Source: a virus
Length of the DNA: 40,167 nucleotides
Virus record (IMG/VR): IMGVR_UViG_3300029319_000137
Span: 1-40,167 of that record
Reading direction: 5' to 3' (one strand)
The notes beneath the pieces are model-generated. The model saw nothing but the letters and a program-made list of their open reading frames with translations. It ran no database searches and was not told the origin of the DNA. Positions 1-8,357 of the stretch are shown here, piece after piece. The stretch's first letter is position 1, and every line of letters starts with the position of its first letter. The translations under genes were made by a program, and so were the position numbers.

Positions 1-62
1 GCTCCAGCCCGTGCCATTTCCATGAGGCGTTGTCCGCCTTTTTTACGTTTACCGTATGCCAT
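1..62 (-). CDS. N-terminal fragment of the 1,806-residue ejected-type multidomain protein (runs off window edge)
   Basis: An ATG at 62-60 opens a frame that reads off the left edge after 20 codons plus two bases. Joined to the last base of the window it continues in phase (GC plus A gives Ala) through 14 more codons into the large minus-strand frame at the right end. The peptide begins MAYGKRKKGGQRL, a basic start. Phase agreement, absence of a stop and an upstream gene overlapping the ATG by 14 bases together argue that this is the true start of the large protein and that the window is a linearised circle. The ribosome site is weak (an A/G-rich stretch only). Confidence 0.8.
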   Translation of the reverse strand, partial: MAYGKRKKGGQRLMEMARAG

Positions 63-213
63 TGTTCTTGTTGATTAGTTCTTTAATTTTTAGGATTATG
101 TAAATTAATGATGCAAGTGATATGGCAACTTTAAGTACGAGGTCAATAGAAACCATCCAGTTTCCAATCCCCGTTACGCTGGCAATTGCCACTTTAAGAT
201 CATCAAAATTCAT
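49..213 (-). CDS. Small membrane protein, holin candidate (54 aa)
   Basis: A 54-codon frame starts MNFDDLKVAI. One hydrophobic segment spans about residues 23-41 (LVLKVAISLASLIYIILK), followed by a charged tail rich in Lys and Asn. A short polar or amphipathic N-terminus, one membrane span and a basic tail fit small phage holins and related membrane peptides, but there is no family-specific motif. Its ATG overlaps the stop of the upstream lipoprotein gene (ATGA), and its stop overlaps the start of the giant downstream gene by 14 bases, so translation is probably coupled. Position beside a lipoprotein and an MscS-like gene supports a role at the cell membrane during lysis. The holin function is inference. 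Confidence 0.7.
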   Translation of the reverse strand: MNFDDLKVAIASVTGIGNWMVSIDLVLKVAISLASLIYIILKIKELINKNNGIR

Positions 214-362
214 TCACTCTTTTCTCCTTGATACTCTATATCAAAGAAAGGCGTGTCTACTTCCAAGGAACCCGGCAATGACTTACAGCCACTCGCCATT
301 ATGACGATAAAGACCAGTGCGCCTATAAAAATTCCTAGCGTTATTTTATCAGTCCTGTTCAT
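210..362 (-). CDS. Small lipoprotein, outer-membrane spanin candidate (50 aa)
   Basis: A 50-codon frame starts MNRTDKITLG. A hydrophobic stretch at residues 8-23 leads to a lipobox-like ASGC with Cys26, then 24 soluble residues. This is the layout of a signal-peptidase-II lipoprotein; the -3 residue is Ala rather than the preferred Leu, so the box is slightly off consensus. Small lipoproteins beside holin-like genes in phages of Gram-negative hosts are usually outer-membrane spanin subunits (Rz1-like). No clear inner-membrane Rz partner is visible, so the MscS-like gene upstream may be its functional neighbour. It overlaps that gene by 14 bases and the following gene by ATGA. Confidence 0.7.
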   Translation of the reverse strand: MNRTDKITLGIFIGALVFIVIMASGCKSLPGSLEVDTPFFDIEYQGEKSE

Positions 363-741
363 TTTCTACTAACTCTACTTTCATTACGCCTTCATCACCT
401 TTCGGCAAATAAGCTGATCCACCATTGACAGGCAGCTTCTTCTCTACAACAAGAGCCTTTAACTGTTCGTTAGGTACAATCATTTTTGTTTGCCTATCAG
501 TCATAAAAAAAGTGGTAGAGGTCAAGCCGAGTCGTATAACCCGTGCTTGCCTCCCACTGATGTAGAGAATCTCGTCATTCTCAAAACTACTGCCCCAGTA
601 GATTAGTAAACCTTGAGCGAAGTTGAACAAGATGTCCTTAAACAGTAACGCACAAAACGCAGCAACAATCATCCACCCATAGTGTCCGATTGCTTGTTCT
701 GCTACGCGATCAATTACTGCATGATCTAGGACATTAGTCAT
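349..741 (-). CDS. Mini MscS-like membrane protein (pore helix plus beta domain)
   Basis: The 130-residue product has one clear hydrophobic segment at about 22-50 and then a beta-rich part. From residue 34 on it matches the order of landmarks in the MscS channel TM3 and beta domain: an amphipathic helix with a QG pair (43-44), an F..ND.I.I.GR.A segment (53-66), a strand with LTSTTFFMTD (73-82), and the VPN signature (89-91) equivalent to MscS IPN. Canonical MscS is about 280 residues with three spans and a C-terminal cage; TM1, TM2 and the cage are missing here. It sits in the putative lysis cluster, overlapping the lipoprotein gene by 14 bases. A channel role is inferred from motif order alone; conductance or a lysis role is a guess. 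Confidence 0.7.
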   Translation of the reverse strand: MTNVLDHAVIDRVAEQAIGHYGWMIVAAFCALLFKDILFNFAQGLLIYWGSSFENDEILYISGRQARVIRLGLTSTTFFMTDRQTKMIVPNEQLKALVVEKKLPVNGGSAYLPKGDEGVMKVELVENEQD

Positions 742-976
742 TCACTGCTTTGTCTACTGTGCCTTCTTTTTCTTCTAGCGACTGATTCAACAAACCCATG
801 AAGTGATTTCTCGCTCCAAGTGTTTGTTCCAAACTGAAGTTAATCTGACTCGCTTTGCGGTCAAGATCACTTACATGGTTTATTAGCGTGACTTGCTGTG
901 GAGTCAAGTCTGCTACGTTGTGTTCTTCCCCGTTAATGATAACGGTTTCCTTCTTCTCTGGATTTTCTGAGTCCAT
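734..976 (-). CDS. DUF6447-like small phage protein (80 aa)
   Basis: This 80-residue soluble protein has an N-terminal acidic/lysine patch, then TVIINGEEHNVADLTPQQ, then a helical second half with a QINFSLEQTLGARNHF segment. The arrangement (short beta hairpin with I.G..Y/H...DL, then a helix bearing an L...L..T.AR pattern) resembles the DUF6447 family of small phage proteins found near tail-fibre genes; the function of that family is unknown to me. It follows the fibre gene after five bases and overlaps the MscS-like gene by eight, so it belongs to the same transcript. The family match is from memory, not from a search. Confidence 0.65.
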   Translation of the reverse strand: MDSENPEKKETVIINGEEHNVADLTPQQVTLINHVSDLDRKASQINFSLEQTLGARNHFMGLLNQSLEEKEGTVDKAVND

Positions 977-981
977 AAAAA

Positions 982-3900
982 TTATCCTTTAAGTGCTTTA
1001 ACTTCTGCACTTAATTCCTGTACAGCCTTCAACAACGGAATCACCAAGTTGCTATACTTAACTGCGAGTTTACCATTTGCGCCGGTAGTCACCAAATCAA
1101 ATTCAACTCCAGCTTCAGCCATCGCGGTTTGCACATCCTGTGCGACAAGTCCCAAGCGAACCGTGTCATCATCGTCTGGTCGTTCGTCAGCCGGTACAGT
1201 CACCGTCTTGTAAACAGCTTCTTGTGCTTCGACTGCTGGACTCACCAAGCGGCGTTCTTTGACTTCCTCAACTGCTGGCTCGGCTGGTGTAATCACGCGG
1301 ACTTCAGTTCTTGCTGGAACAGCCGGTGATACTAATTGGCGTTCAGTACGTTCCGGTTCAGCTTCGCGGACAACAACCATCTCGCGCACTTCTTCCTGTG
1401 CTTCTTGAACTACGACCGTCTCACGAATCTCTTCGCGTGCCTCCTGCACAACAACGGTTTCGCGCTTCTCCTCTTGCGCTTCTTGAATGACGTACTCCTC
1501 GCGAACCGGACATTGGTGAATCACTTGTTCGGTGACAGCCGCTTTGGCCTCAACCGCTGGTTCAACAATTTCAGTTCGTGCTGGCTCGACTTCAACAGTC
1601 TCCATGACTGCGTTACCTTCTTCGTCAACTACACCATTACCTTCTTCGTCAACAACTTGGCGCTCCTCCGTAACTGCTGGAACCTCGCGAGTGACCGCTT
1701 CTTTTGCTTCAACAGCCGGTGAAATAATGTTCAGACATGGAGTACCGTCCTCGTTGACCACGGGATGATCGACGTACAGCGGCGTGCGCTCAATCCGAGT
1801 GACTGTTTCGGTGGTGACTTTGCGAACGTATGTGTCGCCTTCACCCTTAACCATCTCCACCTTCTCAACCTCCTCGGTGACTTCCTTCTCGTCGTGCTTG
1901 TGACGCTCACCTTTAATCTCCTCGCGTGCTTCTTGTACTATGCGCTCCTCTTTAATTTCCTCACGCGCCTCTTGTACAACACGTTCCTCGGTAATTTCCT
2001 CGCGTGCGTGTTGGGTAACTTGTTCCTCCTTGAGTTCCTCAACAGCAGGAATGATTACGTCTTCGTAAACCGCTTCTTGCGCTGGGTGTTCAATCGTCTC
2101 GGTGACTTCCTCAACAGCTTCGCGTGCTTTAACAACAACTACGTCCTCGTACACCGCATCAGCAGCTTCAACGGCTGGCGTGACAAGTTCCTTGTGTTCC
2201 TCAACGCGGTAACGGTGACTACGAATCTCCTCTGGCCAATCGGCTGGATTGAGTCGCTTGTAATTGATCGTCGCCAACTTCTCAACAAAGTCCAAGCCGA
2301 CGTTGTTATCGGTGATGTCACGCTTGACGCGGCGATCCGATAAGGCAGAAATTGATGTATCCGCGCAGTGAATAGACGACACATCATCGTTACCCAGCGT
2401 GATCGTATTGGAACCGTTACTAACTGCCGTGTAGCCGATGACAATTTCATTGGAACGATCTGCTTCGGCTGAACGTGTGTCGTAACCGATAAATATTGAT
2501 TCAGCACCCTCTGTGTTGTTTCCGTCTGGAGTTCCTGAGCCGGGTGTTGTTGATGCAGTTGTTTCGTAATAGCGACCGGCGCTATATCCTATAGCTACGT
2601 TGTTGTCAGCGGAATCATGGTTTAGGTCAGTTAAAGCCGCGTAACCAATAGCTGTGTTGTTACTTTCACCACCGTCAGCAGCATCTAGTGCGTACGCGCC
2701 TACGGCTACGTTGTTAATTCCAGAAGTCAACAAAGCTGCGGCTGAATTACCGAATGCCGTATTTCGTGCGCCGGTTGCTGCTTTAAGTGCTTGATACCCT
2801 ACTGCTGTACAATTATCGCCTGTGTCAGTAGCGCTAGCCGCAAGTGCACTTCCTGCTTCAAGGCCAATTAGTACGTTGCCTGTTCCACTTGTAATTGCGT
2901 CACCGGCATTTACCCCAATTGCTAAGTTGACTGCTGCTGCACTATTTTGTGCCGTCAGCGCATTAGAGCCGATAGCGATGCAATAGTCTGCACCACTTGC
3001 TTCAGCACCCAATGCGTCTTTGCCAATAGCAAGGTTGTGGTTGCTATCACCAACCATTGCGTCAGCCGCTTGAAAACCGATGGCAACGTTGTAGTCACCG
3101 ATAGTCATTGCACCACCAGCAGCTTTACCGATGAGTACGTTGCCGGGGCCGTCTGTCATAGCGTCACCGGCTTGCATACCAACAATCACATTATTGCTGC
3201 CAGACATCGAAGCACCGCCAGTACCGTAGCCGACACAAACATTGTGTGAACCGTTGCCACCTGACATGGCGTTGTGTCCAACGACCGTGTTGTTGGTAGC
3301 ATCAGTCATTCCGCTACCCGCTTGATAACCAAATAGTGTGTTGCTTGTGCCGTCAGTAATCGCATCACCCGCGAGTCCACCAACAGCGGTGTTTTTGACA
3401 GCGCCGTTTTGGTAAACTAGCGCGTTATGACCGACAGCTACGCAATAGTCCGCACCAGATGTTTCAGAGCCAAGCGCATGAGTCCCTATTGCTACATTTG
3501 CGCCTTCCCCAACATTAGCCGCATCCATTGCATACGCACCGATGGCTACGTTGTAATTGTTGTTAGTAAAATTTTTACCAGCATCGCGACCGATACAGAC
3601 GTTTTCAGCACCCGTCGTTAAGTCCTCACCAGCCGTGTAACCAATGCAAGTGTTGCTGTCGCCGGTTCCTTTGTAGAACGTCAGCGTAGTGTTGCTTGCT
3701 GTTGTTGTCGCAGCTTCGTTAAGCGTGAACGACGTAACCGATCCTGCGCTGTTAACTGTTGCAACGTAAGCACCATACGGAATGCCGTTACCCTCTACCG
3801 ATTGGCCAACTGCAATGTCAGCCGACGAGTCACACGTTATGGTTGTTGTTCCGTTTAAGTCGCAAGTGTTGTCGCTGAATGTAGCACTTTTGTAGGCCTG

Positions 3901-6501
3901 ATACCCAAGTGCTGTGTTCGCCACTGCGTGACCGGTGTTACGACCAGATTCAGCACCAACCCATGTGTTGTAAGCGTCTACGTTTGCGTAACCAGCTAAA
4001 TAACCTAATACTGTTGAACCAGTTCCAGCTTTGTTGTGACTTAACGCTTGATACCCAATCGCCGTGTTGTAGACATTACTATTCTGGCCTATTAGCGCGT
4101 TAATACCAATAGCAACACACCCAACAGCACTAGATGTTTCGCTATATAAGGCGTTAGTACCAATCGCGATATGGTTGTTTTCAGCAGTGTTTGCCGAATA
4201 TAATGAGTTGCGACCAATTGCGATGTTATTGTGGCTGGTTGTTAAGTTGGCTCCAGCATTCTGTCCAACCAACGTGTTGTTATAACCGCTTGTCAGATCG
4301 TAGCCAGCAGTATGTCCAAGTGCAGTATTGTAACCACCAGTAATGATGCCTGAGCCACCAGCGTTGTACCCTAGGAAAACGCCTTTGACTGCGTCGTCTA
4401 AATTTTGTGCCGCCTGAAAACCAACGGCTGTGTTTTGTGCGTCAGCATCATTTTGTGCATTAAGCGCATAATAACCAACCGCTACACAACCGTCAGAACC
4501 ACTAGCTTCGGTTGCCAACGCATACGATCCAACAGCTACGTTGTAATGTTCGCCGCTGTCCGCAGCTATCATAGCATTGTGACCAATAGCTATGTTATCA
4601 ATGTTGTCTGTAGCCGCCGATAAAGCATACGAGCCAATTCCAACATTCCTTGTGCCGCTTGTCGTCGCATCAAGTGAGTAACTTCCAATGGCTACGTTGT
4701 TGTTGCCGGTAGTGTTGCCGCTTGCACCAAGGAAAGCATTGCGGCCAATTGCTACACAATCATCTACGGTTGTGGCGTAATAACCGGCATTCATGCCGAC
4801 CATTACGTTACTGCTTCCTGTTAACGCAAAAGCTGCACTTGCGCCGATTGCGGTATTTTGCGCCCCTGTTACGCAACTAGCTAATGCGTTGTTTCCAACG
4901 GCTGTTTGGTCGTCACCCTCTGTTGCCGATCCTGCTGCATTTGTGCCAACAGCAGTTAAATTAGCGGCACTTGTCGCTGCGTCTGCTGCACCACTACCAA
5001 CGGCAACTGCGTTTGAGCCGGTGAATACAAGTAGTGCGTAACGACCAATCGCTGTGTTGTCATTTGTTGCAGCAGCACTTAACGAACCTTGTCCTACTGC
5101 CGTGTTTCTCGCACCAGATGTAATTGCATCACCCGCATAAGCACCAACAGCGGTATTGTCATCTCCAGCATCAGCATTCAATGCGCCTAACGCACCTTGT
5201 CCGACTGCTGTATTTTGAATACTGCCAGAATGACTTGCATCAAGTGCGTCTGTTCCAATAGCTGTGTTAGTTGTATCACCACCTAAACCGTGACCGATGT
5301 CGAGTGAACCAACTGTGAGTGTGCCAGTTGATGTGATGGCTGATGCGTAAAGCGCACCGTTGTTCCGAATGTTGGCAACTCCTGTTCCTGACTGATTCGT
5401 TACGTTAAAAGCGATATTGTCAACAAGGTCGTTGCCACCTTTAACCGTTAAGGCAACGTGAGTGCCGCTTGCACTTGGGATGCTGACCGCGCCGGTGCTG
5501 GCTATGGTCATCGCATTCGTTAAACTCGACGCACCGTTGACACGAAGATTTAGCGCGTGTGATACGTCGAGATAACTTGCGCTACTGTCTAATACGAAAT
5601 CGAAGTATCTGCCGTGCGTTGGGTCTAAAACTTTTAGTGCATTCGCAGTCGTTTTGCCGCTGCTGTCTATAGAGAGTTTTGTTGCTGCTGCTCCACCGCC
5701 AACTCCAACCTTAAAATTAGTTTTTGCGTTTTCCCCATCAGCTTCAATCGCAAACGTGTACAACTCACTTGAACCGTTTGTGCCGTGTACGTTCAGCGTT
5801 CGTTTTTGGTCTGCGCCGCTGGCGTTGACTGACACATTTCCGCTGGTGTCTATGGTAAGACGAGGATTAGTCGCCAAGTCGGCTCCGCTACCAGCAATAA
5901 CAAACGAACTAGCTGAACGGTCAACTCCTGTCACCCACTCCGCAACTCCTTGGCACTCGTAGCTAATAACAGCATCATCACCAGCGGCAGTTCCAGAATT
6001 GTGGATGTCGATGCCAAGCTGCGAACCGCCGCCGTCTTTTTTTAGGGTTAAAAGTTTGGTGGCTGTGCTAGTGCCGACAGACACGTTTCCACTGCCGTCT
6101 ATGGTAAGCGCGTCTGCCGCAGCGGTTGAAAACTGCATTGCGCCAGCTGTGGTTCCCGCAAACGTAATGGCATAGTCTAACGAGTCGTCACTTCCCAAAC
6201 ACTCAATACTGCCGTTGCCAGCCGCGTTACCAGTTCGCTTCAACTGTATTGTTGGGTCAATAGTTGTTTCAAATCGGGATGACCCTACAATGTGCAATGG
6301 TTTAACTGGCGCAGCGACTCCGATACCTAATCGCGCTGGATCACCCTCAGAACCACCTTCTACTATGTAAATACCATCAGCACCGCCATCAGACGGTTGC
6401 CATTGCATGATCTCGCCAGAACCATCTGACTTAACGATGGGTTCGTTTTCGTAAGAGACACCTGTTGTATGAATTGAACTTTGCTGAGTAATCCTAGCCA
6501 T
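982..6501 (-). CDS. Giant tail fibre/spike with YadA-like head repeats and S74 chaperone domain (1,839 aa)
   Basis: Residues 1-400 carry beta-rich segments with recurring DGSGNVSVG/DSSGK motifs. Residues about 404-1380 are dozens of imperfect repeats with the core NTAIG..AL, like the beta-roll repeats of trimeric adhesins. At Ser1388 comes SDRRVKRDI, the self-cleavage start of the Peptidase_S74 intramolecular chaperone (Ser1388 and Lys1393 form the expected dyad). The S74 fold then resumes near residue 1782 with RLGLVAQDVQ and ends in a helical coil (LLKAVQELSAEVKAL). Between these lies an insertion of about 340 residues rich in Glu, Val and Ala. The chaperone should trimerise the fibre and cut itself off. 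Role: host recognition or appendage. It is the longest gene in the window and follows the capsid genes. Confidence 0.88.
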   Translation of the reverse strand: MARITQQSSIHTTGVSYENEPIVKSDGSGEIMQWQPSDGGADGIYIVEGGSEGDPARLGIGVAAPVKPLHIVGSSRFETTIDPTIQLKRTGNAAGNGSIECLGSDDSLDYAITFAGTTAGAMQFSTAAADALTIDGSGNVSVGTSTATKLLTLKKDGGGSQLGIDIHNSGTAAGDDAVISYECQGVAEWVTGVDRSASSFVIAGSGADLATNPRLTIDTSGNVSVNASGADQKRTLNVHGTNGSSELYTFAIEADGENAKTNFKVGVGGGAAATKLSIDSSGKTTANALKVLDPTHGRYFDFVLDSSASYLDVSHALNLRVNGASSLTNAMTIASTGAVSIPSASGTHVALTVKGGNDLVDNIAFNVTNQSGTGVANIRNNGALYASAITSTGTLTVGSLDIGHGLGGDTTNTAIGTDALDASHSGSIQNTAVGQGALGALNADAGDDNTAVGAYAGDAITSGARNTAVGQGSLSAAATNDNTAIGRYALLVFTGSNAVAVGSGAADAATSAANLTAVGTNAAGSATEGDDQTAVGNNALASCVTGAQNTAIGASAAFALTGSSNVMVGMNAGYYATTVDDCVAIGRNAFLGASGNTTGNNNVAIGSYSLDATTSGTRNVGIGSYALSAATDNIDNIAIGHNAMIAADSGEHYNVAVGSYALATEASGSDGCVAVGYYALNAQNDADAQNTAVGFQAAQNLDDAVKGVFLGYNAGGSGIITGGYNTALGHTAGYDLTSGYNNTLVGQNAGANLTTSHNNIAIGRNSLYSANTAENNHIAIGTNALYSETSSAVGCVAIGINALIGQNSNVYNTAIGYQALSHNKAGTGSTVLGYLAGYANVDAYNTWVGAESGRNTGHAVANTALGYQAYKSATFSDNTCDLNGTTTITCDSSADIAVGQSVEGNGIPYGAYVATVNSAGSVTSFTLNEAATTTASNTTLTFYKGTGDSNTCIGYTAGEDLTTGAENVCIGRDAGKNFTNNNYNVAIGAYAMDAANVGEGANVAIGTHALGSETSGADYCVAVGHNALVYQNGAVKNTAVGGLAGDAITDGTSNTLFGYQAGSGMTDATNNTVVGHNAMSGGNGSHNVCVGYGTGGASMSGSNNVIVGMQAGDAMTDGPGNVLIGKAAGGAMTIGDYNVAIGFQAADAMVGDSNHNLAIGKDALGAEASGADYCIAIGSNALTAQNSAAAVNLAIGVNAGDAITSGTGNVLIGLEAGSALAASATDTGDNCTAVGYQALKAATGARNTAFGNSAAALLTSGINNVAVGAYALDAADGGESNNTAIGYAALTDLNHDSADNNVAIGYSAGRYYETTASTTPGSGTPDGNNTEGAESIFIGYDTRSAEADRSNEIVIGYTAVSNGSNTITLGNDDVSSIHCADTSISALSDRRVKRDITDNNVGLDFVEKLATINYKRLNPADWPEEIRSHRYRVEEHKELVTPAVEAADAVYEDVVVVKAREAVEEVTETIEHPAQEAVYEDVIIPAVEELKEEQVTQHAREEITEERVVQEAREEIKEERIVQEAREEIKGERHKHDEKEVTEEVEKVEMVKGEGDTYVRKVTTETVTRIERTPLYVDHPVVNEDGTPCLNIISPAVEAKEAVTREVPAVTEERQVVDEEGNGVVDEEGNAVMETVEVEPARTEIVEPAVEAKAAVTEQVIHQCPVREEYVIQEAQEEKRETVVVQEAREEIRETVVVQEAQEEVREMVVVREAEPERTERQLVSPAVPARTEVRVITPAEPAVEEVKERRLVSPAVEAQEAVYKTVTVPADERPDDDDTVRLGLVAQDVQTAMAEAGVEFDLVTTGANGKLAVKYSNLVIPLLKAVQELSAEVKALKG
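1159..2193 (-). repeat. Glu/Val-rich degenerate repeat insertion inside the S74 chaperone domain
   Basis: Residues about 1437-1781 of the fibre protein are built from short degenerate units such as VVQEAREEIKEER, ETVVVQEAQEE and PAVEAKEAV. At DNA level the stretch shows recurring cgcgtgcttc/ctcctc blocks. It separates the cleavage half of the S74 domain (SDRRVKRDI..INYKRLNPADW) from its second half (GLVAQDVQ). Similar E/V/A tracts are known in other S74 fibres from environmental phages, from memory. The tract is likely an extended or helical stalk that is released with the chaperone. Confidence 0.8.
2362..5292 (-). repeat. Adhesin-head-like NxAIGxxAL repeat array
   Basis: Roughly 970 residues of the fibre consist of tandem units of about 14-25 residues whose core is N-[TV]-[AV]-[IV]-G-x-x-A-[LMG]. 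Examples are NTAIGTDALDAS, NTAVGQGALGAL, NNVAIGSYSLDA and NVLIGKAAGGAM. The alternation of small residues and Asn/Gly turns is that of the YadA/Hia head beta-roll. One break, with a non-repeat DLNGTTTITCDSSAD segment, lies near 3,690-3,870. Repeat units differ at DNA level, so the array is old or selected for diversity rather than a recent expansion. Confidence 0.85.
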
Positions 6502-6517
6502 AACGTAGCCTTATGTT

Positions 6518-6880
6518 TTAGTAAGCTGTACCAGGCGTGTGATTGCTATCGCCAATCTGCACGCTAAAAACTACGGCAGTAGTCGTAGCTGTTCCCGCTG
6601 CTGTACACGCTGTTACGTCTGTAAATTGTACGTCACCTATATCAGCCTGTGACATAGGAGAAAGTTTTATATGATAAACGTCATCTGTAGCAACTCCATC
6701 TACACGAATGTACATATTTTCAGAGCCAACATTTTGAACTAATGCTGTTGCGTACTGATAACGTCCGTCAAGAAGCTTTACGTTTTCACCACCTCCTGCA
6801 TCAAGAGGAACCGTAACTAAAGAGGGAGTGTTAACTGTGCCGTTTGTTACGCGACCAGCTCTTAGGGATAAAGTAGCCAT
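6518..6880 (-). CDS. Hypothetical beta-rich protein, possible capsid decoration protein (120 aa)
   Basis: I do not recognise a family. The product starts MATLSLRAGRVTNGT and is rich in Val, Thr, Gly and Ala with alternating polar/hydrophobic patterning throughout, so it is probably all beta. There are no signal peptide, membrane or coiled-coil features. It lies between the major capsid protein gene and the fibre gene, with a strong hairpin separating it from the capsid gene. Small beta proteins in this slot are often head decoration or minor virion proteins. Here that is inference from position and composition. Confidence 0.7.
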   Translation of the reverse strand: MATLSLRAGRVTNGTVNTPSLVTVPLDAGGGENVKLLDGRYQYATALVQNVGSENMYIRVDGVATDDVYHIKLSPMSQADIGDVQFTDVTACTAAGTATTTAVVFSVQIGDSNHTPGTAY

Positions 6881-6895
6881 AATAGAAAAAGAAAG

Positions 6896-6921
6896 TGGAG
6901 GGGGCTTTTACACCCCCTCCA
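6896..6921 (-). terminator. Strong hairpin after the major capsid gene (terminator or processing site)
   Basis: TGGAGGGGG (6896-6904 on the plus strand) pairs perfectly with CCCCCTCCA (6913-6921) over an eight-base loop, giving a nine-pair GC-rich stem. On the minus strand it is followed by ACTTTCTTTTTC, a broken U-rich tract. It lies 11 bases after the capsid stop and 16 bases before the next ATG. It probably works as a partial terminator that lowers expression of downstream genes relative to capsid, or protects the capsid mRNA 3' end. Confidence 0.75.
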
Positions 6922-6931
6922 TTGTTATGAA

Positions 6932-8332
6932 TTAAGTAGTGCGACGACGACGATAGAATATCGGCAAGCAATGGCGAGCATCACCGGGGATACCACCAAA
7001 CACAGCTTGCGAGATGAACTTCAAGTAGTCACCGTACACGTTCAAGTCCTGCGTACCTGTATCAGACAGAGCAGTACCACTATTAGGAATCAAGAACTGA
7101 TCCGTCAGAGTAACCTCACCGTTCCACTTCATAGAGTAGAACTTCTTGGCACTCATGTTCTTCGAGGCAAACTCTTTCGGCGGCGGGCCAACAGCGATTG
7201 TCTTGAACGCATCCGCACCAACAAGGAACGCCACCTCGCAACTAGCTTTAGTATCACTGCTGGTTGCGCTGATAGCAGTATAGTTGCTATTAGGAACTAC
7301 CTTACCAGTTGTTGCATCAACAGTTTGCGGAGCGAGAAAACTGCCGTCATCTGTAAACCGTAAAGGATACGGGTCAAACTTAGCAGTAACTTTTCCGAAC
7401 AGATCACCAGCAAAACCATCAGATATAAGACTGAGGTTAGCAGAACCTAAACGAGCGTTACCATCGTCACCAGCTTTGAGGTCAGCATCCCACATCAAAG
7501 AAGACCAAGCTTCTGTAGAGCAAATAAGAACGTACTTACCCTTAATGAACTCAGAATTTTTTGGTGCGTTTTGGAGACGATCAAACGTAGGAGCCTGAAC
7601 ATCTTCCTGCAAGTGCAGCATAGCCTTGTAAATATCTTTCAAGGTTAAGTTACCAGCAACATTAGTTGCACCATGTGCGAACTGGTCACGATAAGACTCA
7701 CCGCCACTATTAGTAACTGTAGCAGAGCCACCGTGAGAAGTTGTAGTTCCAATACCGTCAGCGGCGTTGTCTACAAGACGAATGTCATCACCAGTAAATG
7801 CACGCTTTTCGTGGTTTGAGGCGAGCGTTAAACCAGAGCTAAGACCCTTATTACAAACATAAACGTCCGGTGTCTGGTAATACATCAACGTACGAGTGAA
7901 GATGTTGTTAGCCAAAGCAATTTGACGAACAATATCCTTGTGCGCGTACTGAAGTTGATCCCGCCAGAAAGATTCAAAGTTACTCAAGAAACGGAAACGA
8001 TGACTCTCAAAGCGATGCGCTCCAAGTTTTGCGGTTTCATAACGCTCACCAACTTTGAACTGATCTTTCGCAGGAAAAGAGTCTAGAGTATTAGGAGCGA
8101 AGGTTATCCTTTCCACAGGGCTAGGCGTTGCGGTCAGGCCATTAAGGGTATCACCCATGTTAGGTTGCCACTTAATAGAACCAAAAAGGCTATCGTAGGT
8201 ATTCCACTTAGGGAACTGGGCAACTTCGTTACGTGCGAGATAGAAAGAAAGCTTTCTAAACTCAGGCTGATGTGGTGTAGCTGTACTATTAGCTTGATGA
8301 ATCACACTATCAGCAGCGACTGAACTAGGCAT
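6932..8332 (-). CDS. Major capsid protein (466 aa)
   Basis: The 466-residue soluble protein starts MPSSVAADSVIHQ. An N-terminal arm (residues 1-60) is followed by segments typical of HK97-fold capsid proteins: FRFLSNFESFWRDQLQYA, a long helix (DIVRQIALANNIFTRTLMYY) and a later KYVLICSTEAWSSLMWD segment, then beta-rich stretches. There are no catalytic motifs. Position directly downstream of an acidic, coiled-coil scaffold and portal, plus its size, make major capsid the best call. I could not place it in a named capsid family. Its 113-base leader carries stacked hairpins and no clear ribosome site; a strong hairpin follows the stop. Confidence 0.8.
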   Translation of the reverse strand: MPSSVAADSVIHQANSTATPHQPEFRKLSFYLARNEVAQFPKWNTYDSLFGSIKWQPNMGDTLNGLTATPSPVERITFAPNTLDSFPAKDQFKVGERYETAKLGAHRFESHRFRFLSNFESFWRDQLQYAHKDIVRQIALANNIFTRTLMYYQTPDVYVCNKGLSSGLTLASNHEKRAFTGDDIRLVDNAADGIGTTTSHGGSATVTNSGGESYRDQFAHGATNVAGNLTLKDIYKAMLHLQEDVQAPTFDRLQNAPKNSEFIKGKYVLICSTEAWSSLMWDADLKAGDDGNARLGSANLSLISDGFAGDLFGKVTAKFDPYPLRFTDDGSFLAPQTVDATTGKVVPNSNYTAISATSSDTKASCEVAFLVGADAFKTIAVGPPPKEFASKNMSAKKFYSMKWNGEVTLTDQFLIPNSGTALSDTGTQDLNVYGDYLKFISQAVFGGIPGDARHCLPIFYRRRRTT

Positions 8333-8357
8333 AATGTTTTATTATATTACAAGTTAA

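Noticed and set aside
1129-2343. Several open frames of 66-192 codons on the plus strand opposite the fibre gene
   Set aside because: They mirror the Glu/Val-rich repeat and lack starts with context; the composition (Leu/Asn/Phe-rich) is what the antisense of such repeats gives.
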